Source: Halocaridina rubra
Taxonomy: Eukaryota; Arthropoda; Malacostraca; Decapoda; Atyidae
Length of the DNA: 64,000 nucleotides
Assembly: GCA_037179515.1 (NCBI GenBank)
Contig: JAXCGZ010015146.1
Coordinates: 62,001-126,000, forward strand
Direction of reading: 5' to 3'
Part shown: positions 1-12,905 of the stretch, piece after piece
Layout: every line of letters starts with the position of its first letter
How positions within the stretch are numbered: position 1 is the stretch's first letter
Notes under the pieces: generated by a model
What the model saw: only the letters and a program-made list of their open reading frames with translations
Told to the model about the DNA's origin: nothing
The model's database searches: none
Made by a program: the position numbers and the translations under genes

Positions 1-118
1 GGAACCAAGGCGGCCCTTTATCCCCGAGGAGCTAAGAGGAGAGATTAGTGTCTGGTGAAAGTGTGCTTTGAACTGGCCACCCCCCTTTACAAGGGGACTT
101 GCAGCCATTGCAAATGTA
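1..118 (+). repeat. Family B SINE-like repeat, cut by window edge
   Basis: First of about a dozen copies of a dispersed repeat I call family B. Its body carries the words 'gcagccctttatcccc', 'gagctaagaggag' and 'gtgtgctttgactcggcc', and ends in the near-palindrome CCCCCTTACAAGGGGG followed by 'gccattgta' and an AT-rich tail. This copy lacks the left end, which lies outside the window. No coding content. Confidence 0.75.
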
Positions 119-524
119 TGTATTCAGTCACTAATATCACTTATTGCTTCTTCACTAATTAAAAAAACTAGGAGGGCAGAATCTTTGGAACAAAATTTAA
201 AATAATGGAATGCACAAGTAGTAACTTCCCGAGCAATAATCATGCACCAACTGCACTCTGCCATTACTCTACAATATAAACAGAAAGAAAGCCAGTCTGG
301 TGCACGACGTAAGGTAATGCTGAGATATGTTGGACTTAGCACAGAGCAAAATAAACCAGATAAATGCCAAAGAATAAACTTTTGGTCCCAAATTATGGAA
401 GTATTAATTCTTGACATTAGGAGGGCCAATCAACAATAATTTCAGAGTTCCAACCTGTCTACAAAAATTCAAAATGGGGTTTAACAGACACATAAAACGG
501 GAAAAAATCGCTATGTAGTAGGTT
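119..524. other. Non-coding, nothing recognised
   Basis: Only short open frames on both strands, without domain words or usable splice sites. I see no gene here. Confidence 0.5.
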
Positions 525-1219
<695 letters not shown>

Positions 1220-1255
1220 CATATATATGTTAGAACCCGAAATATAACGTTATTT

Positions 1256-1259
<4 letters not shown>

Positions 1260-1333
<74 letters not shown>
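1260..1333. repeat. (AT)n microsatellite
   Basis: A second long AT array, ending against the TIR of the element at 1334-2775. Confidence 0.95.
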
Positions 1334-1338
<5 letters not shown>

Positions 1339-1469
1339 TTACCCCAGTTATTCGAGCTTCCTGGTTCGCTTACTCACTCTATCGCGTTTTTTTTTTTTTT
1401 TATAAATTATTATTTTATTTCATGGGTATATGCAAAAATAAAAAAAATATAAAATAAAAAATTCTCAGT

Positions 1470-2250
1470 ATTTTCATTTTTTTTATTGAAAAAAAAAAAA
1501 CATATTTCATTATCTAATTGATAAAAAAAAATTTATTTCCCAGCCTACGAATAATAACAGTAAAAAAATAGTAAAAAACATAAATGTAGATAGATACGTT
1601 TATTGACCACCTCTTTTGAAAAGTACAGTATAATCTTTACAAAAGGAATATTTGGTCCAAATTACAGTGAATAAATACAATAGATTTTGTACAATCATCA
1701 AATAAGTAGATGAATTTTAAATTAATATACATTGTACTAATAACTGAATAATATACGTACGTACAGTATAACTCACAGTATTGCATCATACGAAATAGTG
1801 TTCGATAGCGTACAATGTATTGGGGTTGCAGCTACGTGAGCTAGCATATATATTTATATTTCCAGTATTTTCATGATTTTATTGATAAAAAAAAACGTAT
1901 TTATTAGCCTAAGAATAATAAAACAGTAAAAAATAGTAAAATACATAAATACTAACAGTATTGCAACATGTAAAATACGATACCGCTATCAGCGTTTTGG
2001 ACAAAGACTCGTTCAGTCTAACTCACGTTTTGCTTGTGTTCGATAGCGTACAATGTATTGGGGTCGAAGCTACGTGAGCTAGCATATATATTTATATTTC
2101 CAGTAGTTTCATGATTTTATTGATAAAAAAACGTATTTCTTAGCCTAAGAATAATATAACAGTAAAAAATAGTATAAAACATAAATACTAACAGTATTGC
2201 AACATGTAAAATATGATACCGCTATCAGCGTTTCGGACAAAGGCTTCCAC
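1470..2250. repeat. ~239-bp tandem repeats inside the Tigger-like element
   Basis: The segment starting 'gtgttcgatagcgtacaatg' at about 1798 recurs at about 2036 with few changes, through 'aacagtattgcaacatg' and 'ccgctatcagcgttt'. A decayed third copy precedes them. The array lies wholly inside the TIR-bounded element. Confidence 0.8.
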
Positions 2251-2356
2251 CATCTTCCATTGTCTCGCCTCACTCGTGTGCGCCATTCATGTTGTGCTTA
2301 TTATTATTAATATGTTTTGCTTGTGATTTTTTTACTCGCATATTTTAACCTTTGCA

Positions 2357-2539
2357 ATGCCTCCCAAGCATCCTTCATCTTCTAAGGCTTCTTGTAGTGA
2401 GCCTAAGCGGCAAAGGAAAATGTTAACCATTGTAGATAGTGAAACTCTTAGATATGTTGAAGGAAGGAAAAAAGTTTGTGGATGTTGGCCGCTACTTTAC
2501 GTAAACGTAAAAATGATTGTAAAATATGGAACCTATTAA
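2357..2539 (+). pseudogene. Broken Tigger-type transposase N-terminus
   Basis: The frame opens MPPKHPSSSK, and the stretch EPKRQRKMLTI is the usual beginning of Tigger/CENP-B-type transposases before the psq helix-turn-helix. After 'KMLTIVD' the expected helix continues only in another frame, where 'gtgaaactcttagatatg' reads VKLLDM and then LKEGKKF. There is thus a frameshift about 30 codons in. The DDE part is absent, so the sequence cannot encode an active transposase. Confidence 0.6.
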
Positions 2540-2819
2540 TGTCATCACCTCATTCATGGTAAGTTTTCCTATCACTTTCATAAAAAAATTACGTTGCTTG
2601 CTGTTATTTATAATTTAAAGGGTGTTTTTTTAACAGTACAGGGAGGGTTTATACAGTGTAAACGTAAAAATACATTATAATATCTATGAACATATAGGCT
2701 GATCTCTACTCCGCGGATTTCCGGGTTCGCGCCGGGTCCCGGAACCGAACTACCGCAATAAGTGAGGCAACACTGTATATATATAATATGCCAGTTTTGC
2801 AATAATGAGTAGCACCACT

Positions 2820-2960
2820 ATATAATTTTATTTTTCATATCTTTTCTCTCCCTTTCCCTCACCAAGTTGCTTTCCAGGCAAGAGGCATCTGGTTTATTGT
2901 CATTGACCTTTTTCACTTGAGCTTGTTGTTTGGCTTATAATCATAATAAAACTCCTCTGG
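2820..2960 (+). repeat. Dispersed repeat shared with ~56.8 kb
   Basis: Contains 'gcttgttgtttggct' followed by 'aataataa'-type sequence. A related string occurs at 56815-56870 ('gcttgttgcttggct'). Function unknown. Confidence 0.45.
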
Positions 2961-3130
2961 CTAGTACAGTGGTAACGCGCTGACTTCGTATTAATGAAGT
3001 TGGCAGATCACGCCTCGTCCAGCCACTGATGTGGCTTAGCACCACAATGGGGGGTTGGGGCTTGCCCCAGCTGATGTTCTGAGGAGCATCTCAGATGGAT
3101 ATCGCAATTGAAACCTGGCAACATTTACCT
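2961..3130 (+). mobile_element. Family C tRNA-derived SINE
   Basis: The head 'ggctagtacagtggtaacgc' resembles a tRNA with an A box, and is followed by a body containing 'ggggttggggcttgcccc'. The body recurs inverted at 15715-15890. The tRNA-like head plus a shared unrelated body points to a SINE rather than a tRNA gene. Confidence 0.65.
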
Positions 3131-3387
3131 TTATTAAAAATAATAATAATAATAAAAATAATTATCATAACCAAAGGGTAATAAGTTGAACAATTTAGTT
3201 TTTCACGTTTATTACAAAACACTGACTTAGTATGACATTAAGAACTTACAATTTTATTCATATTTGAGCAAGTAAAAGAAAAATACACAAAACATTATCA
3301 TCATTTTAAAGTAATGACTAAAGTTTAATTTACGTAACTGTTCATTGGTGCAGTTTTCATGTTGTAAAAAAAACATTATCATTACAT

Positions 3388-3475
3388 ATCCACACACACA
3401 AGGCAACAATTCCCTTGTATGCGGGGTGGCCGAGTCATAGCACACACATTCAGCAAAGGCTAATATACCTATGTA
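3388..3475 (-). repeat. Family B repeat, partial
   Basis: Inverted copy holding 'ggggtggccgagtcatagcacacac' in two pieces and the 'aattcccttgtatg' remnant of the palindromic end. It is truncated after about 90 bases. Confidence 0.6.
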
Positions 3476-5094
3476 TTCCTCTACTTAGATAGAGCCAAAA
3501 TAGTTACATTGACGTTTCCTGTCTTAACAGAAAACTATATGGTGTGCTGAAGAGTGAAGTGAAGTGAGATTGAAAAAGAAAATACAAGAAAATACGGCAA
3601 TTCTGAATGTAAATTAAAATCTTCTTGTATATAATTCAAATTAATTAGTTACCATTATTCAAATGTTATGCACTGGTGAAACATTAGTCTCAGAACGGCT
3701 TTAATTCTGCCCATGAATATCTGTCTTAGGCAACGTTCTGTGGGGGCAATTTCCTACATGAGGTGAGGTTTATCTATATATGTATGTTATACTGCACATC
3801 ACAGGCACACAATATCATTCATTGAAAATACACTCGCGTTGTCACCTACGCGTACTGCATATCCACAATGGATATGACACCTATGAGTATGAGTTTTAAT
3901 GTTCTTATTAAGGAAATTGATAAGCTATAAAACAATTTTACATACATCAGGATACAATCTTTCACATTGCCTATTGCAAAAACAATTAACAATGACCTGG
4001 TTCAGAATCCAAAAGTGAAAAACATGGATGAAATCATAGAAGAAAAAGTATACCGATACACACACATCTAAACTTCCAGCCGAAATTTAGATGTTTGCTA
4101 TGTTTCCTTAACAAGGACATTAAAACTCATGCTCATAGCTGTCATATCCATTGTGGATTTGCAGTATGCCTACATAAAAAGGACAGTAGAATTAAAAGGA
4201 ATTATTATATCTCAATGTATTCCTTACAGAAGAATATGGGGATTAGAAAAAAAAAAGAAATTGATTTAGAAGAACCATTTTGGTAGAACAAAACTAACTT
4301 GTCAAAAATATTCCCTTTCCTTTCAGTAACATTGATTTACCGTATCTTTGCGACTAAGGAGAACAATTTAAGGTACAGTCTTAATCCAATTATCTATACA
4401 CAGCAGTAAAAGCGTGGGATTATACTGTACGGCTAACTATCCGAGCACTTGTTCTGTATCAATATTATAAAAGCCATCCTAGGTGCTGCTAGACAGTTAT
4501 TCCAGCAAAGAATCTGACCTTTTTAGGAACAAGAGTAACCACTGTAGAAGTCAATGGAAGGATAATACAGTGACCTCCATATAGAAATGGATGAAAGCTG
4601 AGCACGAAGAATAAGAGGCCAATAGAAATCTAAGGTACTTCGAAGATAAAATCACAGTGACTCAAGACCAAGAACAGGCTGAGCTCTCATTCAACTTATA
4701 TAGTCATAGTATTATCATTGCTAATATAATCATTATTACTCTCAATATACTGTACTTATTATTTATCCCTGATGGTGGGGGAGAATAAACCTAACTCATA
4801 GAGAAGGTTTTTGAATGTTGTGAGGGAGGACATGCGAGGGGATGTGTGAGGTGGAGGATGCTGGTGATCCATCCTCCCAATATTATTCTTTTTATCACGA
4901 CAGTTTAAAGGAAGTGAAGATATAATATAGGCCTGCTGCATATGAGATAAGGTGGGAAAATTAATATTATTTTTATTGATGTATTTTATCTATTTTGGTT
5001 GCTCATGAGAAGCAAGTGAAGTTAAGTCCTTTGGTTCTGGTATGAACTTGGACAGGTGTCCACCAAGGAACATCAGATGCTGATGGCATATAAG
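3476..5094. other. Non-coding 3' flank
   Basis: Downstream (on the minus strand) of the last finger exon found. Short open frames on both strands show no protein signature and I see no further zinc-finger exon. It could still be part of a long 3' UTR. Confidence 0.4.
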
Positions 5095-5250
5095 AGGACC
5101 GCCGCAGTGGTAGTTTACTCAATTCAGGAAGTGACAGACCCACATCTGAGCCCGCAGAGGGGTGCTGAGAAGGACATCCAGCTTTAATTTCCCGGCCTCA
5201 ATCCGTTGGCGTCCACCCCCAAAGGAGGACTAATTGTGATGGACGATAAA
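5095..5250 (+). mobile_element. Family A SINE copy
   Basis: Head 'gccgcagtggtagttt', then 'gaaggacatccagc' and 'gtccacccccaaagg'. Ends in 'aattgtgatgg'. The family is described at 44977-45137. Confidence 0.65.
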
Positions 5251-6250
5251 AGAAAAAGAAAAAAAGCAGCAATATATCTACAATTACATGTACTGTATAT
5301 GCAAGTCATTTTTCACCTCTTTCTCTTTTTAGGTCTAGCCATACCTAAAGCTTAAGTCACTTTGATTTACTGTACATCGTTTATTTGGCTTTGTGTTGTT
5401 TTTGTTAATATGTATCTATAAAATTCAACTGAAGTCAAGTTTACACAACTTTGCATCGGTCACCAAAAACTATATTTATAACCAATAAAAAGATAAAGTC
5501 ACCTACAACAATAAAAAAAAATGCAAAATTAAAAAAAATTTGTCATAATATATAAAAATAATGTATAAAATAATTTAAAAGCTTAAAAACTTGTAATAAC
5601 ATTATGCATATTATGTACTGTACATAAAGACCAATTAAAAAATAAGAGTGCAAAATCACAAAAAAATCAATGTTAAAATATATTAAATAATGCTTAAAGT
5701 CATTTAAAATCTTAAATGCATACCTAAAATTTACGAAAAAAAGACTGTAAGCAGGTAGAACTATTGAATAAATTATTACATAAGCAATGCTATGGAATTG
5801 CTTATAGGTACAACTGTATATGCTAATGTTTCGACCGTTTTCACGCAAAAAGTACTTGGTTAAACACATTTCCCATAATAAGTAAACAAGTACTTAATCT
5901 TCTTTTCACTAGTCTCATATAACCAACATTTCATATCATAATAATAATAGTACTAATAATCCTACCCAACATCACCCCTTCAATATGCTGTTCTGCAGCA
6001 AAGGAAACAAATTCAGGGATATTAATAACAATAATAATAAGGTAGACTATTTCTACAACCACATCTAGTAGCTACAAGTGAGACATCAAGAAATGCATGA
6101 TTCATCCTGATGATACAAGCAAATAAATGAATAAGGAGCTTCTTCATGGACAATGCCACTTCTAAAAGCTACGAATTACTAATACATAAAACTACGAATG
6201 GAATACACAAAAGACGAAAGCTCTTCCCTCTACAGCCATTCTTATTGTCT
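5251..6250. other. AT-rich non-coding 3' flank of the minus gene
   Basis: Very AT-rich. On the minus strand AATAAA lies at 5380-5385, about 1 kb past the distal stop codon, and is a candidate poly(A) signal. No coding region seen. Confidence 0.4.
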
Positions 6251-6357
6251 GCCATTTTGTGTCATATCTAATCCCCATTATGGGGGTAGACACAAACAAG
6301 CTGGAGCTGGGTAATTAAGGCTGAATTCCGTTTCTAACATCTCGTGGTGTCTTCCCT
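6251..6357 (-). mobile_element. Family A SINE copy, partial
   Basis: Inverted copy with 'tgggggtagacacaaacaag' and 'ctggagctgggtaattaagg'; the tRNA-like head is missing. It lies some 30 bases past the stop of the distal finger exon, so it would fall in that transcript's 3' UTR. Confidence 0.6.
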
Positions 6358-6387
6358 CTTCAGTACATTAATTGTGAACGGATCTAA

Positions 6388-6663
6388 CTAACGCTTATAA
6401 GAATTCTTAATTTCGGCCTCATCAAAGAACTCTGCCAATCCCATGGCTGAATGCTTGCGATGAACGTGAGACTTGACGTTCCACTTGAGGAGAGAACGGA
6501 ACGGACAATATGGACATTTGTGGGGTTTCTCCCCCGTGTGAGTTTGCATGTGACGCTTCAGGTGATCTTTACGGCTGCTGGCTTTCCCACAGACGGGGCA
6601 AAAGAGCTGTTGTAAGTTACCGCCCAAACAATCACTCACAGCCATGCCAGTCATCTCCTCCAG
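6388..6663 (-). CDS. Minus gene: distal alternative terminal exon, two C2H2 fingers
   Basis: Alternative C-terminal exon of the minus-strand BTB gene. It begins after a strong acceptor (TGTTTCTTTGCAG, exon starts CTG GAG GAG), is read in phase 0 and ends at its own stop, giving 91 residues. Finger 1 is C-x2-C-x12-H-x3-H with helix RKDHLKR, joined by a TGEKP linker to finger 2, C-x2-C-x12-H-x4-H with KWNVKSH. The usual hydrophobic residue after the second Cys of finger 1 is Ser. By the classical code R, D, H and R at helix positions -1, 2, 3 and 6 favour GGG; this is inference. The exon is clearly related to the distal exon of the plus gene at 54874-55074 (31 of 51 residues identical). Its splice to the linker exon at 20750-20875 is predicted from phase, not from transcripts. 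Confidence 0.88.
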   Translation of the reverse strand: MEEMTGMAVSDCLGGNLQQLFCPVCGKASSRKDHLKRHMQTHTGEKPHKCPYCPFRSLLKWNVKSHVHRKHSAMGLAEFFDEAEIKNSYKR

Positions 6664-7550
6664 CTGCAAAGAAACAGCTTCCATCAGTACGTTATCCAAT
6701 CAGAAGGAGACTCTCTCATCTGATGCTGGAGAGCACAAACCTTTCCAACTCAAGCATTTACTTTTTTAACAATAAAACTTCACCAACAGTTCAAGTACAT
6801 CAAATATCCTTCCTCAAAATTATACAAAATACAAAAAATTACAAGCCATGCAAAATAAAAAAATCCATATCTATGTTACGTCACTTATAAATTAAGATAA
6901 CACAAGTCTTCCCCTTATAAGTTTCCTCACAAATGCATGATATAAAATATGACCTGAATTATAAATAAGCAACAGAAACAATATCCATGAAATTAATCAA
7001 TTTGCCAATTGTGAGATGATACTCAAGTCTAAATGCTCCAGCTATGAAGAAATACTAATAACAATGTTAGAAACATTAATACAAACCAAGAAACAATTTC
7101 TAATTATAGCTCCCATCTATTCCCCATTATCGTTTTGCACAGATAACCAAAACACGGTCCTTGCAGAAATACCTCTGCATCAATCTGTCTAAGCTTATTT
7201 TCCATTTGTTCCACATGCACATCTGCTACACAAATTGCATTACTCTTATAGTGTACATGGAATATAACCTGCCCCTATCTGACACTGCTATGTCAAAACT
7301 GAAATGCCTAAGGTAACAGAAATAGAGATTAGAGTACATTATGAAATACTGATGGAAAAAAAAAAATTAAAAGCACGAGGCCAAGTAATTCTTGTAATTT
7401 TTCAATTGGGCATAGTATATATATAATTCAAACATGTCACTCCGAGTCTTGCTATAGATTTTTTTTAGTGTTGAGCTTTAGGTACAAATTTTCTTAAATT
7501 GCTTATGGAATTAACTATCTGGTTTTCCACTAGTACTGCATTCTTGACTA
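6664..7550. other. Intron sequence between alternative finger exons
   Basis: AT-rich and without coding signal on either strand. Part of the long intron skipped or used according to which terminal exon is chosen. Confidence 0.45.
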
Positions 7551-7692
7551 GGGGGCCACAGTAGTTTAGAGTTTGTGCAAGCGAGTCGGGAGGAGATTAA
7601 CACGGGTTCGAGTGCAAAATGGAATGTTAGGAAGGGCATCTAGCCTCCATCCCTGGCTCCAGCCTGCCTATGTTCACCCTCATCCATGGGAT
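7551..7692 (+). mobile_element. Family A SINE copy with good B-box
   Basis: Head 'gggggccacagtagtttaga' and a B-box-like GGGTTCGAGTGC, then 'aggaagggcatctagcc'. It is one of the copies that best keeps the tRNA-like promoter words. Confidence 0.65.
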
Positions 7693-8198
7693 ATACTTTG
7701 TGAAACATGAAACCATACACACCGCATTCACACCTAGAGTAAGCTGTTACTGCATAAAATTTTCTCTATTAATATATCAATATTTTACAACCAGTACATA
7801 CACTGTTACTCATTACTCACTGATCAATTGCTTTGTTGTTGTTAAGTATGATACTTCAAGGGCATATAGTCACGGAGAATGCCATTAAAAGTTCAAATTT
7901 CAGGATTGCTAAGGAATGGTGATTCTTCATCTTCTCTCACTACAGTATTTCCATTTCAATGTCCTCTATTCTCATTGGTTTAAAACTATATTTCACAAAT
8001 ACAAGTATAACAGCAGTAGATAACAGCAATAGTTATACCCATTTTTCTAAAATATATACACATTTCCAAAGCATATCTTAGATTAGAAAGAGATTAAAAA
8101 AAAAGGGCCAGAGCAGCAAGCCAATATTATTACATTCCAGTAATAAGTAATTCAGACATTAGCAATCCTGGGAAAAAAGAACAACGCTATTTGCCAAT

Positions 8199-8348
8199 TT
8201 ATGTCACTATTACCACCAGTATAGGGGTGGACACTGGTTGGAATTGGAGAATGGGCTGGATGCCCTTCCTTAATAACCCCATGGTGGGTTCCATTGCGAG
8301 TCTGTCGCTTTCCGATATAATGCTCCGCCCATTGGGCTCCCACAGTTC
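8199..8348 (-). mobile_element. Family A SINE copy
   Basis: Full-length inverted copy running from 'tgtcactattaccacc' through 'gatgcccttcc' to 'tgggctcccacag'. Confidence 0.7.
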
Positions 8349-8634
8349 CAAACAATGATACATGAGAAAATCCATGCTTGGAGGTTCAAACCATAACAAG
8401 GAGGCAAATAAAGGATAGTAATAAAAAAAACGATGAGTCAAAATATAAATCTTTATTTTCACATGAACTCTCAACATTACATACTTCTTTACACATACTG
8501 TATAATAAAAGACAATCTAATAGTCCAACCGCAAACACAATATTCAACGTGATTATCAATATCTACATAAAAATCATATAGGAACTGAAAACGGCTTAAA
8601 AAAGAAAAAAATCATTTACACCGACAGATTTTAA

Positions 8635-8700
8635 CAATTGTGTGTGAAGCCGGGACAGGCAAAAAATATTGCCCCATCAGGCCCAGACATCAAGATAACA
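8635..8700 (-). repeat. Short copy of the LINE-tail repeat
   Basis: 'gaagccgggacaggcaaaaa' and 'gccccatcaggccc' match the tail seen near 23165 and 53990. Only about 65 bases remain. Confidence 0.5.
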
Positions 8701-10107
<1,407 letters not shown>

Positions 10108-10383
10108 CAGACGCTCTCCTACTTACAAACAACCGAGTAATGAACATTAGCAGATACAAACAAAAACCTACCCATGCAATTATGTATGTATTACTGTACT
10201 GTATTATTACTGCATTAAAATTCATTAATACTATATAATTTAAGTTTTGGTAGTAGTTAAGTATCTTTTGCCTAAATAATGTACAGTAATGCACATGTAT
10301 GTACTGTAGAGAATTTTTTTTAACTAAAAACAACTTACGAACAGACTTCTGGAACTTACCTCGTTCGTAAGCAGGGGTGTCTG
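10108..10383. mobile_element. 276-bp Tigger-type MITE
   Basis: The ends CAGACGCTCTCCTACTTAC and, inverted, CAGACACCCCTGCTTACGAA are terminal inverted repeats with TA on both outer sides. The same ends delimit the 2.6-kb element at 51111-53743, which carries a decayed transposase. This is therefore likely a non-autonomous derivative of that family. Confidence 0.75.
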
Positions 10384-10571
10384 TATATTGAAAACTACAA
10401 TGAACCAAGCAAAATTATCTAAGCTTATTTTATGAGAAAAGACATTAAAGAACATTATAATAGGACTTTGTTTAGCCAGTTGGGAAGATAATTACGAATG
10501 CGGAGTTTCAAAAACATACAGAGGTAATAAAAAAAATTAAGTCCTTAGTGATAACATAGTAATCCTCGATT

Positions 10572-10660
10572 TATATGTCACTATCAGACCCCAATAAAGA
10601 GGAGGACATAGCCGGTGAGGGGCCGGGGAAAAAGGCTGGGAGGCCTTCCACATACTATTC
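10572..10660 (-). mobile_element. Family A SINE fragment
   Basis: 'tgtcactatcagaccccaat' and 'gctgggaggccttcc' are decayed family A words in inverted orientation; the rest is lost. Confidence 0.45.
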
Positions 10661-10910
10661 ACTGACCATAAAAAACGAAAAATGTAAGCCATAATAGGCA
10701 GTAAAGTCTCTTCATTTTAGGTACAGTACCTACTTTGCAAGGACTGTAACAAATATTTAAAAGATTAAAAACTAGAATGGGTGTCTGTTCCATTTTCTCT
10801 CCAAAAAAAAAAAAAAAAATTAATTAATTAAAAAAAAAGGAGGCTCAAACACTAGCATCACATCCTATATGGTTATGCTCCTGGCATTGGTAATGATTGC
10901 ACAAATACAT

Positions 10911-10982
10911 TAAGGCCGCTTTCACACAAAAGTGGTACGTATGCCACTTGCGACGTGCCACTTTGGCATGAAAGCAGCCTAA
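10911..10982. mobile_element. Small foldback palindrome
   Basis: The left arm 'taaggccgctttcacac' and the right arm, read inverted, 'ttaggctgctttcatgcc' continue into 'aaagtggyacg', leaving a loop of about 12 bases. It looks like a compact MITE or foldback unit. A folded RNA is also possible because it is intronic. Confidence 0.6.
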
Positions 10983-11368
10983 GAGGGATAGTTATAGTTC
11001 AATATTCATAATTTAAATCATATTACAATGCAACATTAATCAGAAAATCCCACTTATTGCTTTATATTAAGCTCGAGTGCGTGCTTGAGGCAGAGCATGA
11101 AATGAACTGTCTTTGTAAATACATACTAAATAAAGGTTGTTGGAATAAATGATACAGATGAGGAAAACCCCATAAAAGATGGACACTGGGCACCTTTTCA
11201 CATCACTGTACATAATCACATAAAAAATATCTGAGACAGTTTCACTAAATTACACTAACTTGTAGATGAGATCACACGATATAGAGGACTTACAACTGTC
11301 TTCCGATGACTATTACACTTAATCATCAGAAACGGCTTTTGGTACTGCTTCGACCTTGACAATGTCAT

Positions 11369-11374
11369 TTTATT
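11369..11374 (-). terminator. Candidate poly(A) signal AATAAA
   Basis: AATAAA on the minus strand only 11 bases past the stop of the proximal finger exon. It is unusually close, so another signal may be the one used. Confidence 0.3.
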
Positions 11375-11384
11375 TCACTGAATA

Positions 11385-11741
11385 TCAACTAAGGGTAGAA
11401 GTGGTTGAGATCGCAATGCACCTAAGCATGTGCTTCTTCATGTTACTTCGATCGTTGGACCTCCTGCCGCAACGCGGACAACTGAAATTCTTTTCCCCTG
11501 TGTGGACGGTGATGTGCCTACGAAAGTTACTGCGATCGTTCGTGGCATAGTTGCAGTAAGAGCAAAAGAGCCTTCCCACAGCCGAAGAAGAACCAGATTG
11601 GGAAATCTGGGAATTGGAATGGGAAGCGCAATGACTCAACCACTCGCTCTGAGTACTGCACACGCCGCCACAAATCGAACAGACAATCAGACCGGAGTCG
11701 TCTTCAGCTGCTCTGCTACTTCGCAGTCTACCACTGCTCAC
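11385..11741 (-). CDS. Minus gene: proximal alternative terminal exon, three zinc fingers
   Basis: Alternative C-terminal exon of 118 residues. The acceptor CTCCGTAG precedes GTG AGC AGT, read in phase 0, so the GTG is an internal codon and not a start. Finger 1 (CSICGG...HCASH) stands alone. After a Ser-rich spacer of about 20 residues come finger 2 (CSYC...HITVH), a TGEKN linker and finger 3. Finger 3 ends HMLRC, so its last zinc ligand is Cys, making it C2HC. Fingers 2 and 3 share the helix start NDRSN, suggesting repeated base preference. The exon lies about 9 kb from the linker exon 20750-20875. It does not look related to the proximal exon of the plus gene. Family role: alternative DNA-binding end. 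Confidence 0.87.
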   Translation of the reverse strand: MSSGRLRSSRAAEDDSGLIVCSICGGVCSTQSEWLSHCASHSNSQISQSGSSSAVGRLFCSYCNYATNDRSNFRRHITVHTGEKNFSCPRCGRRSNDRSNMKKHMLRCIAISTTSTLS

Positions 11742-11865
11742 CTACGGAGAGGAGACATCATGTAGCAAGCGGCAAGACGGTCACAACGAAAGTACACCAT
11801 CACCCTTTCAAAGCAATACGGTAGAAGCAAATGTGCCTACATAAAATAATAAATAAAAAACTCAA

Positions 11866-12180
11866 TTTTTATTGTTGTTATTATTATTATCATAAGCCAA
11901 TCAAACAAACGAAGCTGGAAAAACAAATGGCTTCAGGAGAGGAAGCAACTTGGTGAGGTAAATGGAGAAAAAAAAAATTTAAATTATATAAAATGGTACA
12001 AACTCAGTTCCCCCTGAGAGAGGGGGGCAAGAATACTTCCTCCATGATCCACTGCGTTTCGTAATTCGACTACATGGGGTGGAGCGTGGGGACTGGGAAT
12101 CACCTTTTTTGAATTTTCTCTTCCCAATGAGTCAGAGTATTTTGCCTTGACTCAGCCACTCCACTAATAAGGAGCAAAAT
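11866..12180. repeat. Family E dispersed repeat
   Basis: A TTA-triplet run, then 'ataagccaatc', 'aacttggtgagg' and 'ataaaatggtacaa'. The same order occurs at 39797-39995 ('gagccaag', 'aacttggtga', 'ataaaatggtacaa'). Also contains 'aattttctcttcccaatgag'. Class unknown. Confidence 0.5.
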
Positions 12181-12399
12181 GGCTCATGTTTATATCTAGA
12201 TAGAAAAACTCAGTAGCTACAGAGTATTACAATACGTGGCATGAATCCAGTAATACACTAATAGATGTGGTATCAAAATTTATTTATAATTGACTCAACA
12301 ACATGGCTATGCAACTCATCCCGCTTCCTGGTGGTATTTGAAATAAAACTTCTCGAATACCTAACGGTATTAAATACTTGATTGCTCTTACTTCACGGA

Positions 12400-12585
12400 C
12401 TCCCTTATCTCCACAGGGCTAGGACGGTACCTTCTCATAAAGGACATTGGATTTGGCAAGTGCGACCATTTACCCTAAGTGAATGCCCTTTCAAACCTCA
12501 GACCGTGGCAGGCCACGAACCCTTGACCCGAGGAATCAAATCAAGAGCATTACCACTCGGCCACGGTGGCCACCAGATGGAAGAA
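12400..12585 (-). mobile_element. Family D tRNA-derived SINE
   Basis: Read inverted, it starts GGTGGCCACCGTGGCCGAGT with an A-box-like TGGCCGAGTGGT and a B-box-like GGGTTCGTGGCC. The body continues with 'tcgcacttgccaaat' and 'gtcctttatgag'. The same unit occurs on the plus strand at 49455-49620. The tRNA-like start gives the appearance of an open frame here, which I reject as a gene. Confidence 0.7.
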
Positions 12586-12764
12586 AATTTACGAATACTA
12601 TAATAGCTTTGTCTGTATTACCAATGAGAGATTTTAGGTTTTCTGTAGCAGACATTAGGAGTGAATGAATATTAATGCAAAGACAAAATTACACAGTCTA
12701 AATAAGGCTTCACAAAGGTTTCAGTTTAAGATATTTATCTATATTTCTATCTACATACAAAAGC

Positions 12765-12905
12765 CATCATCCCCCTTATAAAGGGGGAGGCTGACTCGAG
12801 GCAAATAATTTTGAAACTATGGGAGGAAAGTACAAAGGAGGGGATTCACAGTGTCCTAGCTTTACCGCATCCAGTCAGTTTATAAGACCATAGGGAAACA
12901 CGAAG
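12765..12905 (-). repeat. Family B variant
   Basis: Begins like family B inverted ('cccccttataaagggggagg') but the body differs ('gtacaaaggaggggattcac', 'gaccatagggaaacac'). The same variant body is at 55935-56085, so this is a distinct subfamily sharing an end. Confidence 0.55.

Larger units (their letters stand above)
1334..2775 (+). mobile_element. pogo/Tigger-like DNA transposon relic
   Basis: The left end TAGTGTTACCCCAGTTATTC pairs with the inverted right end CAGTGTTGCCTCACTTATTG, with TA outside each end. The right subterminal part ('gcggtagttcggttccggg' when inverted) resembles the terminal region I know from Tigger elements. Inside are three ~239-bp direct repeats of decreasing similarity (about 1470, 1798 and 2036 onward), then a fragment coding for a transposase N-terminus. 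Family assignment is from memory of Tigger ends and proteins. Confidence 0.65.

Noticed and set aside
12382..12668. Plus-strand frames and a possible tRNA gene
   Set aside because: The tRNA-like part is the head of a repeated unit also found at 49455-49620, so a SINE. The cloverleaf is imperfect.
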